The notes beneath the pieces are model-generated. The model worked only from the letters and a program-made list of their open reading frames with translations. It had not been told where the DNA came from and made no database searches. Position numbers and translations under genes: made by a program. Positions 1 through 11,298 of a stretch of DNA of 64,000 nucleotides are shown one piece after another. Within the stretch, counting starts at the first letter, position 1, and each line of letters starts with the position of its first letter. Source of the stretch: Andrena cerasifolii. Lineage: Eukaryota > Arthropoda > Insecta > Hymenoptera > Andrenidae. The stretch lies in assembly GCF_050908995.1 (NCBI RefSeq), contig NC_135119.1, forward strand, positions 13,268,001 to 13,332,000, written 5' to 3'.

Positions 1-1349
1 TCTCCATTCCCGTGGTAAAGTTCCCATCGCCTGGCGTATCGTTCTTCGGTGCTTTCAACGCAACCTCGCTCCGAGATTGTGTCAAAAGATTCGTGACACA
101 TTAGGCCACGGGTCGAGCAGAAATAAAAAAAAAAGCCAGCAAGATAATAGTTTCGCCTAGTGAGCGGTCATGTTTCACCTTTGCCTACCGGATACAGGAT
201 CTATTTCCACCCGTTCCTTACATACGAAGTGCCCCTGAAAATGATGGCCTCCTTAAGGGAGAATTAGGGCAGGCAAAGGGAAGTAAAAAAATCTCTTATT
301 AAAATAGCGTCGAAAACGTAGATATATCTAATCAGACAAAAGTTACGTGAAATTTTCAATACGACCACTATATCCTCTTACGCAGAGCTAAGTCTGCTGT
401 AACATGTCTGCAGTACTACTTTTACTTACAGCTACGATGGAATTCCATAATTCCTCTTGATTTTTTAACGCGTTTGTCTTAACTAATTGCCTCACAGTTT
501 ACCAAGTAACATTTACTTAATTAGATATGCGATTTCGACGGTATGTTGATATAAGATTCTTCTCTTCCTTGCAAAAGTCTCTTTCATGCAAAACCTGTAT
601 ATCAAACTAATTATTTACATTCGTTACTTTATAACTTAATTTAACCTTTCTTTTGTTTGAATATATATATATATATATATATTAATTGGCGTTTAAGATG
701 CCTTCGATTACTTCTTTGTACCTGGTACAACGATAAGGAAGATCCTTCCTTCTCTTTAGGCCTAAATTCTATGAAACCACATTGGATTGCCTTGATCCTT
801 TTCTCACGAGTCACTTATTCTCTCAATAACGATGTCGGATTATGATCCCTGGATTTCTTCTCAATTAGGTGGTACCTACTGTCAGATCTTTCAGAAATTT
901 CACGTAGAGAACTTTTATTAAGTATCGCGATTCCTGAATATACCTATTTTCTTGAAATGGCATCTTCCATCGAATGCCTCAATTGCAAAGGACCCACCGC
1001 GTAGCGCCCCGGGCATTGCCACTTTATTAAAAAAAGATCTTTTTAATCTTCAAGAGGTATCTATAATAAATGCCAACAATCAAATTTTCTATCGAGTTCA
1101 TTATTCAAAAGAACAGAATTGCTAAATGAACATGATTTTCATGCATCCATAATGGCAGCCCCCTTAATCAAGGTTTATATTAATGTGAATAAGAATTGCC
1201 GATTCTTACTTTGAAGTCGATTTAATATGTAAAACTTGAACCATATAGAGTGGGCGGGTACTTTTGTGAGTAACTGTATGTCGTTGAGGATTCTGCTGTT
1301 TTTACAAAATTCCATTACGTCTTCCTGGTACGATACAGATCCACATAAG
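1..1349. other. Intergenic or intronic, no gene seen
   Basis: No frame in this stretch shows a recognisable protein or splice-bounded exon. It is AT-rich with a short TA microsatellite near 660-682. It may be intron or flank of a gene lying to the left of the window. Confidence 0.6.
660..682. repeat. (TA)n microsatellite
   Basis: About eleven TA dinucleotides in a row, read directly. No function is implied. Confidence 0.9.
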
Positions 1350-1604
1350 CAGGACCGGCGGAGCCCATTATGCAAGTTATGCGCCGCATAAGGGCGCCAG
1401 CCGAAGGGCGCGCTAAAAACCTATATCGCACACTTAATAATAAAAGAATCCGACTCGCACATAAACAAAATGTGAATATAATTCTTTTTTTTTTAATTGT
1501 ACCTCGCAAAGACAAAACATATTAACTAGAAAACAGGTGCAGAAATTTGGGGGCGCCAAAAAATTTCCTGCTTAAGGGCGCCAACCATCCTCGCGCCGGC
1601 CCTG
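1350..1604. mobile_element. Short hAT-type non-autonomous element
   Basis: The left end reads CAGGACCGGCG and the right end is the inverse of CAGGGCCGGCG. A GGGCGCC-rich block lies inside each end. The flanks CACATAAG (1342-1349) and TACACAAG (1605-1612) match at 6 of 8 positions, as expected for an aged 8-bp hAT target duplication. It is 255 bp with no coding capacity. Confidence 0.6.
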
Positions 1605-1612
1605 TACACAAG

Positions 1613-3559
1613 TACGTACATCGGTGGGGTTATCGTTAATATTACAATTTCTTCTATCTTGGGACTAATTTTCAATATCGTCTCTCGAATAGTTGAACCA
1701 AGATGCGCCACTCCGTAACCATCATCCGTGCCCCGTACGAGCAAACGGCCCCGTTAATTTTCGGCCTTACCGTCCCATCATCAGCCAGAGTTTTAGTGTC
1801 GCTGATAAATCTCCACCGTCAGCGTTCGAGTCGCGGCAGTCCCTAATTAAAGCGCCATTAAGCGTTACCACGAGCTTAGGTGGAATTAGCGGTGCGCCGG
1901 CTCGTGAATGGGCCTTAGAATCGGTGTTTGAGGCTGATCGCTGGGAACGGGTTTGGAAACGAGGGAGAAAGGGTGGGGTAGAGGCGAACAGAGAAAATAC
2001 AGTTAAGAATTCGTCGCACGTGGAATGGCTATATCTAGCTGTTCTTGCCCTTATCTGATGCTCCATTTAAATAAGAATTCCTAATTACCATTGTGCGCCC
2101 TCCCCTCCACACGGGCCCCACGATTTGCCGTGGATCGGCGTATCCACACGCGGAATGACAACGATCGGCCGTCGGGCCGTCGTCGGCGTCGTTTAAGGGC
2201 CCCTGCGTCGACGGTTCTTCGAACGGCGTTCCTTTTTTTTCTCTCTCTCTCTCTCTATCGCCTCTAACGGTACCCTACGCGGGCATTAGCACATTTTAAC
2301 GCGCGTGTAATGGGTAATTTATTACATTACGCGTGGCCGAATGATGGACGATGGATCAGCCATCGACCGAAACCCTTGATCGATCGTATGCTAACGAGGA
2401 ATAGGATTGCCGGTTGACCTGTTAGCCGAGGAAGAGGAGGCAATTCGTCAATTAAAAAATGCCTTCAATTCGGGCGAAATTAATGAATTTATCGCGAGAA
2501 CTTAATAATCAGGCTGCTGTAAATGGGGGAGGAGGATAATTTAGTAAGTCCTATGCGGCGTTTGGTGTCGTTAAAACGAATTAATTCGCGGCTGATCGCG
2601 TTTTAAACTGTACAAGTAACAGGTTAATGGTGCGGAGGATTTGTTTGAATATTAAGTAATTGAAATATACAGGTACGGGTAAAATACTTGTATTTTATTC
2701 GTGTGAAAATGAGCGTGGCTCATTTGAATTTGTCATTCGTTGAATTTGTTATAATCTCTAGAATGTAATACAAAAGGAATTTCGTGGCCCTATTCCAAGC
2801 ATTTGGGGTAAGATCGATTCTCGAAGAATGGGAGAAGTATTTCCGAAATTTCTGCAAAAGACAAAATCTGTTTCTTGCAACTCGTTTTGCTACACGTCAA
2901 ATATCGACACTAATGTTGGTCATTAAAATACAATTTGTGGTTTTATATATCCTGCACTCTGCATTCTAATTATTGTAAACTAACTTCACCCAACACGATA
3001 CTGCAGGCATTTCGGGCACGCTACACTTGCAGTAGGTTGATTGTGTTTCAAACCTGCTAAATGCTGTGCTGTAAAATTATCAGAAAAAATCTTGAATGTA
3101 CCTGCATACTGAACGATTAAAAAAAGATTTGCTTCTTGTCCGTGACCTTTGAAAACAATCTTGTCGCCAGAGCGCCTGTCGCGTTCCGTTGTGACATCTT
3201 AATGATCGATGAGATTAATTGTGAGTCCGCGTGATTCATGGTACTCGCTGAAACGCGATACGCGCGTTAGCAAATGTTTTAAATTGTTTCGATCTAGCGT
3301 GTGGTCAATGAACCAGTGATTCTATAACGATGTCTATCTAATTATTTCGAGTTGCATGGTAGGTTTCTCGCGTGTTGCTAAAATCTGCGATTTACAATAA
3401 AACGGAAGTAATGAAGTGCGTTAAAGCAATAGGAGCAACGTCGTTAATAATATTGCGCTACTCTTGGGGCATACGTATAAATCAGGTAAAGTTTTTGGTG
3501 GTCTCATACAACAAAGACAGGACGTTGCAATATATTCAGTTTGAGAAATCTGTTTCATC
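1613..3559. other. No gene; GC-richer patch with possible regulatory sequence
   Basis: Positions 1690-2640 are GC-richer than their surroundings and carry a CT run near 2231-2256 plus several TAATTA or ATTAAT cores of the homeodomain type. The frames that stay open here match nothing I recognise. A regulatory role is only a guess from composition. Confidence 0.4.
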
Positions 3560-3563
3560 TTAA

Positions 3564-4082
3564 GGGGACTAGGCAGTCGAAAAATTGATTTTCTTTTATT
3601 GCATTTTCCGAAGGTACTATCTTTTTTTAATAAAATGCCGCTTGGTTTAGAATAAAATTCGCAAAATTGTAGATTTGGCAGCTAAAAACGTCAAGCGGCA
3701 ACCTATAGCGTCGCCTTTGCCCAGAAACATTAAACGCGTTTCTCTCGAATATTTTGCTCTCTTCGTTTCTTCCCGATTGCGAACGAATTGAGGTTCAGAT
3801 CGACTTGGAAAATTTTTCGACTAGGCAGTCAAAGAATCGATTTTTTTTATTGCATATTTTGATTTGTGCAAGGTACAAACGAGGGCCCCTCTTCCCTCAA
3901 CTGACTAGGGGAATTAGGATGCGAAAAGTATTCGGGAAAAACGCGTTTAAAGTTTCGTTCGACGTCTTTAGGTGCCAAATCTACAATTTTGCGAATTTCA
4001 CTGTAAACCAAGCCGCATTTTATTCAGGAAAGATAGTACTTTCGGATAGTGAAAAAAATCGATTCTTCGACTGACTAGTCTC
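3564..4082. mobile_element. Foldback element of TTAA type
   Basis: The two arms of about 150 bp are inverted copies. Left starts GGGGACTAGGCAGTCGA; the right arm read on minus starts GGAGACTAGTCAGTCGA. Both continue through a shared AAAATGCSGCTTGGTTTA block. TTAA sits at 3560-3563 on the left and CTAA on the right, which suggests a decayed TTAA target site as in piggyBac-like elements. No transposase is encoded. Confidence 0.7.
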
Positions 4083-4085
4083 CTA

Positions 4086-4645
4086 AGGGTCTAGCTGGGT
4101 AAGCACAGTGGAAAGCTCACGCAAACCAAATTGAACTCGGTGTAGGTACATCATCTTTCAAAAAATCTGAAAAAATTACACATTAATACCCATACGAAGA
4201 CACTAAAACTGTAAAAACATAAATATCGTGCCTTGATAATTTGCATTAATTGCACTGTCTCTGCCAAGTATCAACCCGTTATCCTTACTACTAGGGTAGT
4301 TACGGGGTGAAACGTAATTTGCAATTTAAGCTCCATTACTTTTGTTCTAGCGAACAGAAACTTATAAAAAAAATCAGAGACATTCTACCCATTGGTGTAC
4401 ATGTCTGCGAATTTTTGCAGAATTTTCAGCTGCAAAACCGAATTTTATAAAATTCGAAAAAATTAAAACTGCCGATTTCATATGCAAATTATCAAGGCGC
4501 CATTGTTTATGTTTTTACAGTTTTAGTGTCTTTGTATGGGTATTAATGTGTAATTTTTTCAGATTTTTCGAAAGATGATGTACCCACACCGAGTTCAATT
4601 TGGTTTGGGAGCACTTTTCACTATGCTTACCTGGCTAGACGCCTT
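4086..4645. mobile_element. Foldback MITE directly abutting the previous one
   Basis: The arms of about 150-160 bp are inverted copies: GTCTAGCTGGGTAAGCA on the left and GTCTAGCCAGGTAAGCA on the right arm read on minus. A conserved ATTAATACCCATAC block lies inside each arm. It begins within a few bases of the end of the 3564-4082 element. Non-coding; family not assigned. Confidence 0.7.
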
Positions 4646-6505
4646 GTAAAAATAGGTTCTATATCTACGTTCACTATGGATGGTAAATATTATATACACA
4701 AATTTGTTACGAAAGGATAATAGTGGGTGGTTCTAGAGACTGAGACAAGCTGTGGCCCTTTTCTACCGCGAAATACAAAAGATTGATATTATGGAAAAGT
4801 TGAATTTCATAATGAGGATTATTTTTTCATTTTCAGCGAGTAACATAATTTTTTGCTTGAATACAACGGGACAAGTACAATGTGCACTGTTGTGCTACGA
4901 CTTGCACTCTCGTATTCAGGAAATAAATTCTCGTGAAAAGATAGTCCACGTTGTAAAACTGAACATTTCCAGCAACCAACTTTTCAGCACCTACGCGTAA
5001 AAGAGCTGCAGCTTATTCTAGTATTTATAACCACCCTGTATGTCAATAATATATATACATAGATTTACAGGGGAAACGTGAATTAAACAGCATGAAGTGA
5101 ATGTCGCAAAATAAAATACTCAGAAAATGTAAGTATGTATTTACATATAAATTAGTTGCAGGAAAGGAGATATTTTTACTTGGTAAAAGAGAAAGAATGT
5201 TTACATATGAAAAGTGAAGAAAATTACCGTTTGTGAGGCAGCGTATGTCCACAAAGAACAGAACAAATAACGATGGTAAGAATCATAGAATAATAATCAA
5301 AATTTGCAATGCGGAATACGCAATAAATTAAATGTATGACATTTCCCCTATTAGATCACTACAAGATTGTAACTTGATATTAAATTGGAATTGAATTAGG
5401 TTGTAACACTCAGACGTTAAAACAAAGAGTTGAAATGTCGAAGAAGAAATGATTTTTCTCACCTTGCTCTACAAGGTACCCGATAACTTTAATAATTACT
5501 TTAGTAATAGATTTATTTATGATTGCCATTTGCTACATTCAAAAATAGAACGAGAGAAACACAACAAGATTTAAGATTGAGCGCTAGTGAGGCAGATAAA
5601 AAAAGAATAGCAAGACAATACAAAAAGAAACAAAATAAAAACAAGCATAAAAGTAATTCGTGAAAGATTAGGAGTAGGTAAAAGAATTTCAACCGTATAA
5701 TAATAATGGCCAATGGGAGTAATAGAACTCTCGATATGCGACGAGTGTAAAGTACATCTGCAATCGTCTAACTTTCGAAACCGATTCGATTAGTACTTTT
5801 TCTCTCATCGCGCGCGAATGGGAGACATTTCCTTTTTACTTTCTTTGCCTCGTATACATTTCGTACAAGATATTGGACTCGACATATTTGTCGATACTCG
5901 TATCGTATTTCTCTAGATTTCACCGACGATAATATCGTCACAATGGTTTCAACCTACATGTTTCTATAATTGTGTACGACAAGTGTTTAGTAATCGAGTA
6001 CATCTGACGATGAATTACATCGCGCAGAAGTTCAATTTGCAAGCTATTAGGGAAATTGCTATTATCTCTTAGGAACTTCTCTTTTCCTAGACTTGTAACA
6101 AGAATACATGTACTCGCATTTAGATTCAGCTTTCAAAATCTTTCCCAACAAATACCTTCTCGAAACAGATTCTGCTCCAAAGTTAGAATTCTGTGTTAAA
6201 TTGGGACAATCTTGATTAGGAATAAGAAGAATTTCATGCATCAGATTATTTATTAGTAAGTGTTAAATGTAGGTATTTATTATTGGGGTATAATCTTTGT
6301 GAATTTTTAATTGGATGCACGTGTATTTTATGAACAGCCAAACTCAGTTTCTTTGAAAACCAGACGTTGTATGAAGAAGTGACGAAAATGTTTATTTCAC
6401 TTTGGATTATGTTGAATTCTATCATGATCACCAGATGCTCCATACAAGAGGAAAAAATTATTCAATAAAAATAGTCTAAAGATTAAAAGTATTTTAAATT
6501 GAACA
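4646..6505. other. No gene seen
   Basis: AT-rich sequence. The open frames here are short, lack plausible splice context and resemble no family I know. Confidence 0.55.
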
Positions 6506-7105
6506 TTGTGTAATTCAAAATCGAGAATTTTAAATTTTTAACTTTAAGAATCAAGAATTTAAAATTTTAACTTTGAAAATTGGGAATTTAAAATTTTTAA
6601 CTTGAAAACTCAAGAATTTTTAATTTTTAACATTAAAACACAAGAATTTTTAATTTCTAACTTACAAACTCAAGAATTTTTATTTTTTAACTTTAAAAAT
6701 TAGAACTTAATAATTTTCAGCTTTAAAAATTAAGAATTTTTATTTTTTAACTTTAAAACTCAAGAATTTTAAATTTTTAACTTTAAAAATAAAGAATTAA
6801 AAATTTGTAACTTTGAAAATTAGGAATTTAAAATTTTTAACTTTAAAACTCAAGAATTTTTAATTTTTAACATTAAAACTCATGAATTGTTAATTTTTAA
6901 CTTTAAAACTCAAGAATTTTAAATTTTTAACGTACAAGCTCAAGTATTTTTAATTTTGAACTTTAAAAATTAGAACTTAATAAACTCTCAACTTTAAAAA
7001 TTAAGAATATTTATTTTTTAACTTTAAAACTCAAGAATTTTAAATTTTTAACTTTAAAACTCAAGAATTTTTAATTTTGCAGCTTTAAAAATTAAAAATG
7101 TTATT
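6506..7105. repeat. AT-rich minisatellite, unit about 30 bp
   Basis: About twenty diverged copies of a roughly 30-bp unit, close to AACTTTAAAACTCAAGAATT followed by a TTTAAATTTTT-like run. Copies alternate between AAAACTCAAG and AAAATTAAGA variants, so a higher-order 60-bp period is possible. Non-coding. Confidence 0.9.
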
Positions 7106-8049
7106 TTCGGACTGAACATGACATTGAAAGATTAAATATTTAATTTCAAACTTGAAGTAAAAATGTTTAAGGCACCGTTCCTCCCTCATACTATTTAACT
7201 TTTCATTTTCCCCGAATGTGGCGCTTTTTATCACACAAGTCGCGATCGTCGGTCTCTCAATCGTTTGCCCCGCGCGCGTTTTTGGGTTTCGCCCCACCGT
7301 GTGACAGGGCTCGTACCTCTTTGGTCTTTATAGCCCGTTCTTGTGCACGACAGAACAGCCTCGATCGCGGCTAATGGGCCGAGCTCACGTCGCGGCTCGC
7401 TTAACGATCAAGTTCGATTTCTCTTGGCACCGTGGCTACCATGCGTGCACACGCACGGTGAAAATCCTACGGTGTGCCGTCGAAAATTATTACCGTTTAA
7501 GTTCACACGTGAACGGACCACCTTCTGCGACTAGGAGCACCTTGGGCCCCTAGACACTGTCTCACAATGATGATCAACCCCGATCTTGATCCTTTACCAT
7601 TTAACACTTTGACTGCCGTGTCGCCTATACGATTCGGAATAGTTCAATTCAATTTGAATTTCAATTTATGAAACATCATTTTTGGGCCCATTTCAATTCT
7701 ACAAAGACAAGTTTCTGTTGAATTTTACAAAGAAAGATTTGTTGACAAATATGCGTTTACTTTATTTCACCTCCCCTACAATCTCCTTTAAGGATACCAT
7801 CTTTTTCATACTCAAATAAGATTTATATCCCAGTAGAAAATATCGCTTCTCCTACTACAAATGCACGGCGAAGAATGTCCAACTTCAGATAGTTGTTATC
7901 CATTTGATAAACATTCCTACAACGGAACCTAGTTCGTGGGTTTGCGTAACACCAGATTCTCGAAATATTATACACGTGCTAGTGAAATGGATGTCAGCTA
8001 TGTGAAGTGTTATGTGAACTACCATTTGTAGTGGTTGGAACAATATTCT
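7106..8049. other. No gene; GC-richer block 7200-7560
   Basis: A GC-richer segment follows the minisatellite. It holds two overlapping open frames of about 65-70 codons with no recognisable domain. I treat them as chance frames. Confidence 0.45.
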
Positions 8050-8053
8050 TTAA

Positions 8054-8239
8054 CCCTTTCGCTGTGTATTTAAATTTTCGGACGATTCTTGAAAAATGTC
8101 AATTATTATATCAATTATTTACAGCAATAAAAAAAGTTTTTAATTTTAAACTTTTTTTTACATTTTACATGTTTATCATAGTACAAGAGAATACATTTTT
8201 TTAATGCGTGGACTATAGTCGAAAAACGCAGCGAAAGGG
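8054..8239. mobile_element. TTAA-flanked MITE (piggyBac-like)
   Basis: TTAA at 8050-8053 and 8240-8243 flanks an insert that begins CCCTTTCGCTG and ends with CAGCGAAAGGG, the exact inverse over 11 bases. The TTAA duplication plus CCC/GGG termini is typical of piggyBac-derived MITEs. It is 186 bp with an AT-rich core. Confidence 0.8.
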
Positions 8240-8243
8240 TTAA

Positions 8244-11034
8244 CCGACTATACAGTTATAAGAGTCATGGTGCATATTTTATAATTTTTCATGAATTGGT
8301 AAAAAACATATGTGTCCCAAAGTGTAGCCACTGCGAAACATTGAAATTACCTACCCCCCGCAGCGAACGTGTTAATAAGACTTTTGAACTGAGGCTATCA
8401 GAATGAAAAGAGCACCGCAAAATTCATAAAAAATGAATTTAAGACAGGCTTATGTGAAACCAGAATCACTGTGCACATTACATTTTCTAGAATAACATCT
8501 TAATTTGAAAGTGCCATATTACAGAAGATTAATTGCAGCTTGTTTAAGGAAAACGTATAAAAGTGCCCTGCAAATGTGCAACCAGAGTTACGTGGTCTAT
8601 TTTAGTAGCAGTGAAAGTAATGCACTTCGCTGCATACGTACATAGTTGTTTTGACGATGATAAACTCACAAAGTAAGGTGTTGCTGCATTAATCATTTTA
8701 ATATACAGGTTGAAGCACCTGACATTAAACTGTGTTTCTTACTATTAATTAGTCGAAAGAATATTTATAGAAAAAGTCTTTATTTTAAGATATTTTCCAA
8801 ATGGGGAGCATAGTTTCATCACAGGAGTATTGAACTGATAAAAAGTGAAATTTAACCATGTACCTTAATGTTACAATAAGTTATAATTTAATATGGAGAG
8901 GCGATATCCGTGTCTATTTAATTATTAAAAAAATTTGCCTAACACGGGAACACTGGCACTGCGTTATTTCTCGTTTAGTCGCATCCTTTAATTTATAAAA
9001 TAAGTTCTACTTTTTTAATTGTATTCGTAAATATTATGCAATATTTAAAATGTCATTGGTAGTGTTACCAAATATTTTGTTATTTTGATCCCCAGCTTCA
9101 ACCAGAGACAGTATGCACATTAATATAAATTCTATTTTTTAATATCCTTAATAAAAAAAACCTTGTCATGTTCAGATCAGGTGAATGTCTCTCATTAATC
9201 GTATATAATATCATGCAACCATGATGGGAAATGTAGTGGTAGAGAATGATGGATGACTAAAGCTATGATTTAAATTGCTCGTAAACAGAAGATAACGATG
9301 GTGTTGCCATGTTTAATTAGAACTCTTCTAAAATGAGACAGACGTATACATTGTCCCTGTATAATAAAAAATGATTTATTCTAAATTACGATAGGTAGTT
9401 GAATTTCTATTTTCCCAGCTATAACACCCTATTCATAAAAATATTAGAGCCTCTGAAATCGTGAAAAATGTAATGTCAAGAAAAAATATTTCGCATCACA
9501 CAATTAGCCTCCTTAAAAGAAAGATTTTGACATTTTTTCGTGTCACCAAAAAAAATGAAGATATTTTGGATCTGTAAAGTTAGATAACTGCATAATTCTC
9601 TACCCTTGTAACACAAGTTGAATATTTCTGTGTGCAGGTACTTCATGCATACTTTGGAAATGACAAAAAAATAACTGCTACTCAAGAAAGTAAAGGCACA
9701 TCTGAATTCAACTTTGCTGCCATTTTCTCATAATGTCCTCCAAATAAGTTACACCCTCGTATAGTTTTTCAGTTATCCCTGGCGCCAATTTTGAAAACGT
9801 GGTTTCGAGAAAAGCGCGCTGACTCGCTAGGCTATATTATCAATTCGGAGTTGAATTTCGGCCTATAACTTTGAGAATATATTTTTTAAATGTTTTAGAA
9901 GCGATTTATGGAAACATTTTTGTTTCTATTTTGCGTTAGATTTATACGGCCTTCTCCCCTTAAAGCCTGGATTGCGAACTCGAGCAAAAGGTAGAATTAT
10001 ACCAAAAGGAATGCGGATTTCAATAAAATGCGAAATCAATTTAGCGATTAAGTGACGACGTGTGGAGTATTTCATCTAGTGCAACCTGCACAATTTCTAA
10101 ACCGCTAATATGCAGAAATCTTAAGAAGAATCGAGTAGAGGGAGTGTCTCGTGCTATAATTCAGACTGTGAGAAGACCACAAAAGGAACTTAATTGCCTT
10201 TTAGCAAATACATATGAAAAAGAACAGAAAATCTTCTCAACTTCGAAGACTTTCAAAATAATTAAATAAATTCACTGTCATCCTGAACAAATACGTACAT
10301 TCAGATGAAATACTAGAGAGTTCTCAAATTATATTAAACATTCATCCCCATGTAATGAATGAAATTCCTTTGCTTCGTTATCAAATGACAAAATATTGGT
10401 CATGGGCCCAACGAAGTCTCAAATTGAATTTTTAACTCTAGAACGTCCCCCAAGTGGATTTAATTGCACGTTTGGTCTTTTCACCCTTATGTAAGACTGC
10501 GGTGCTTCCCCTTCAATCTACAAAGAACCGATCGTCATTCAAATTCTAAGGCACGGAAATAAACCTAAGTTGTCGTTAAACTACAGTCTAATCACTCTGG
10601 CACGACGTGTAAGATGATAGAGAAACTAAATAGCAAATAGCAGACTTCGTTAGGCATTATAACAGTTAAACTCCTTAACTCTGCCAGAGTGGCCTTCGTC
10701 AGTGGCTAATCCACATTAGATCAGCTTATTAACCTAGAACCAAACATCTGCGAGGCCTTTGCAAACGGACAACGTCTAACGGTTGTCTGCACGGATACTG
10801 ATAAGCGAAAATTATATTAATTGGACTAGCAATCCCTTCGTTCTGCTTAAATCTGCACTGACTGCAAATTCTTTTGGGTCCTATTGTGTACGAGGAATAG
10901 CATAGAAACGAGAACCCCCTGAATATTCAAGGGGCGATCTTATCCCTAGTAGCATTGCTGGATGGCCCTCAGTATCTCCAAGTTGGGAATTAATTGGCCA
11001 TCAAAATGCCAACAATAAATAGCGCGTTGTGTTT
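8244..11034. other. No gene seen; scattered repeat remnants
   Basis: AT-rich DNA without a supportable exon. The run CCTTCTCCCCTTAAAG near 9952-9967 resembles one end of a TTAA-type element, but its partner end was not found. The sequence near 8708 (CAGGTTGAAGCACCTGACAT) looks like a transposon edge; this is tentative. Confidence 0.45.
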
Positions 11035-11042
11035 ATCAAGCT

Positions 11043-11290
11043 TAGTGGCGCACTCAGGATTTAATCTTGGGGCGTGCCGAGTTGGATGGATAAAAATACT
11101 TTTAATGTAAATTCAATAAAGTTCATTAGGTGCTTATAAATATTTATTTAAAGAATAAAATCCAGTTTTCTTTGCTTTTTACAAAATTGTTGAATTACTT
11201 CAGTCGTGGTTACTCTCCTTTCGTGATTAATCTCCTTTTTCCTTTTTCTTTGGGGGTGCCCCCACCCCCTCCCCTCTGGGCGTGCCGCTG
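11043..11290. mobile_element. Possible hAT-type MITE remnant
   Basis: The left end reads TAGTGGCGCACTCAGG; the right end on minus reads CAGCGGCACGCCC. The flanks ATCAAGCT (11035-11042) and ATCAAGTA (11291-11298) match at 6 of 8. The ends are only partly complementary, so this is a decayed element if real. Confidence 0.45.
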
Positions 11291-11298
11291 ATCAAGTA

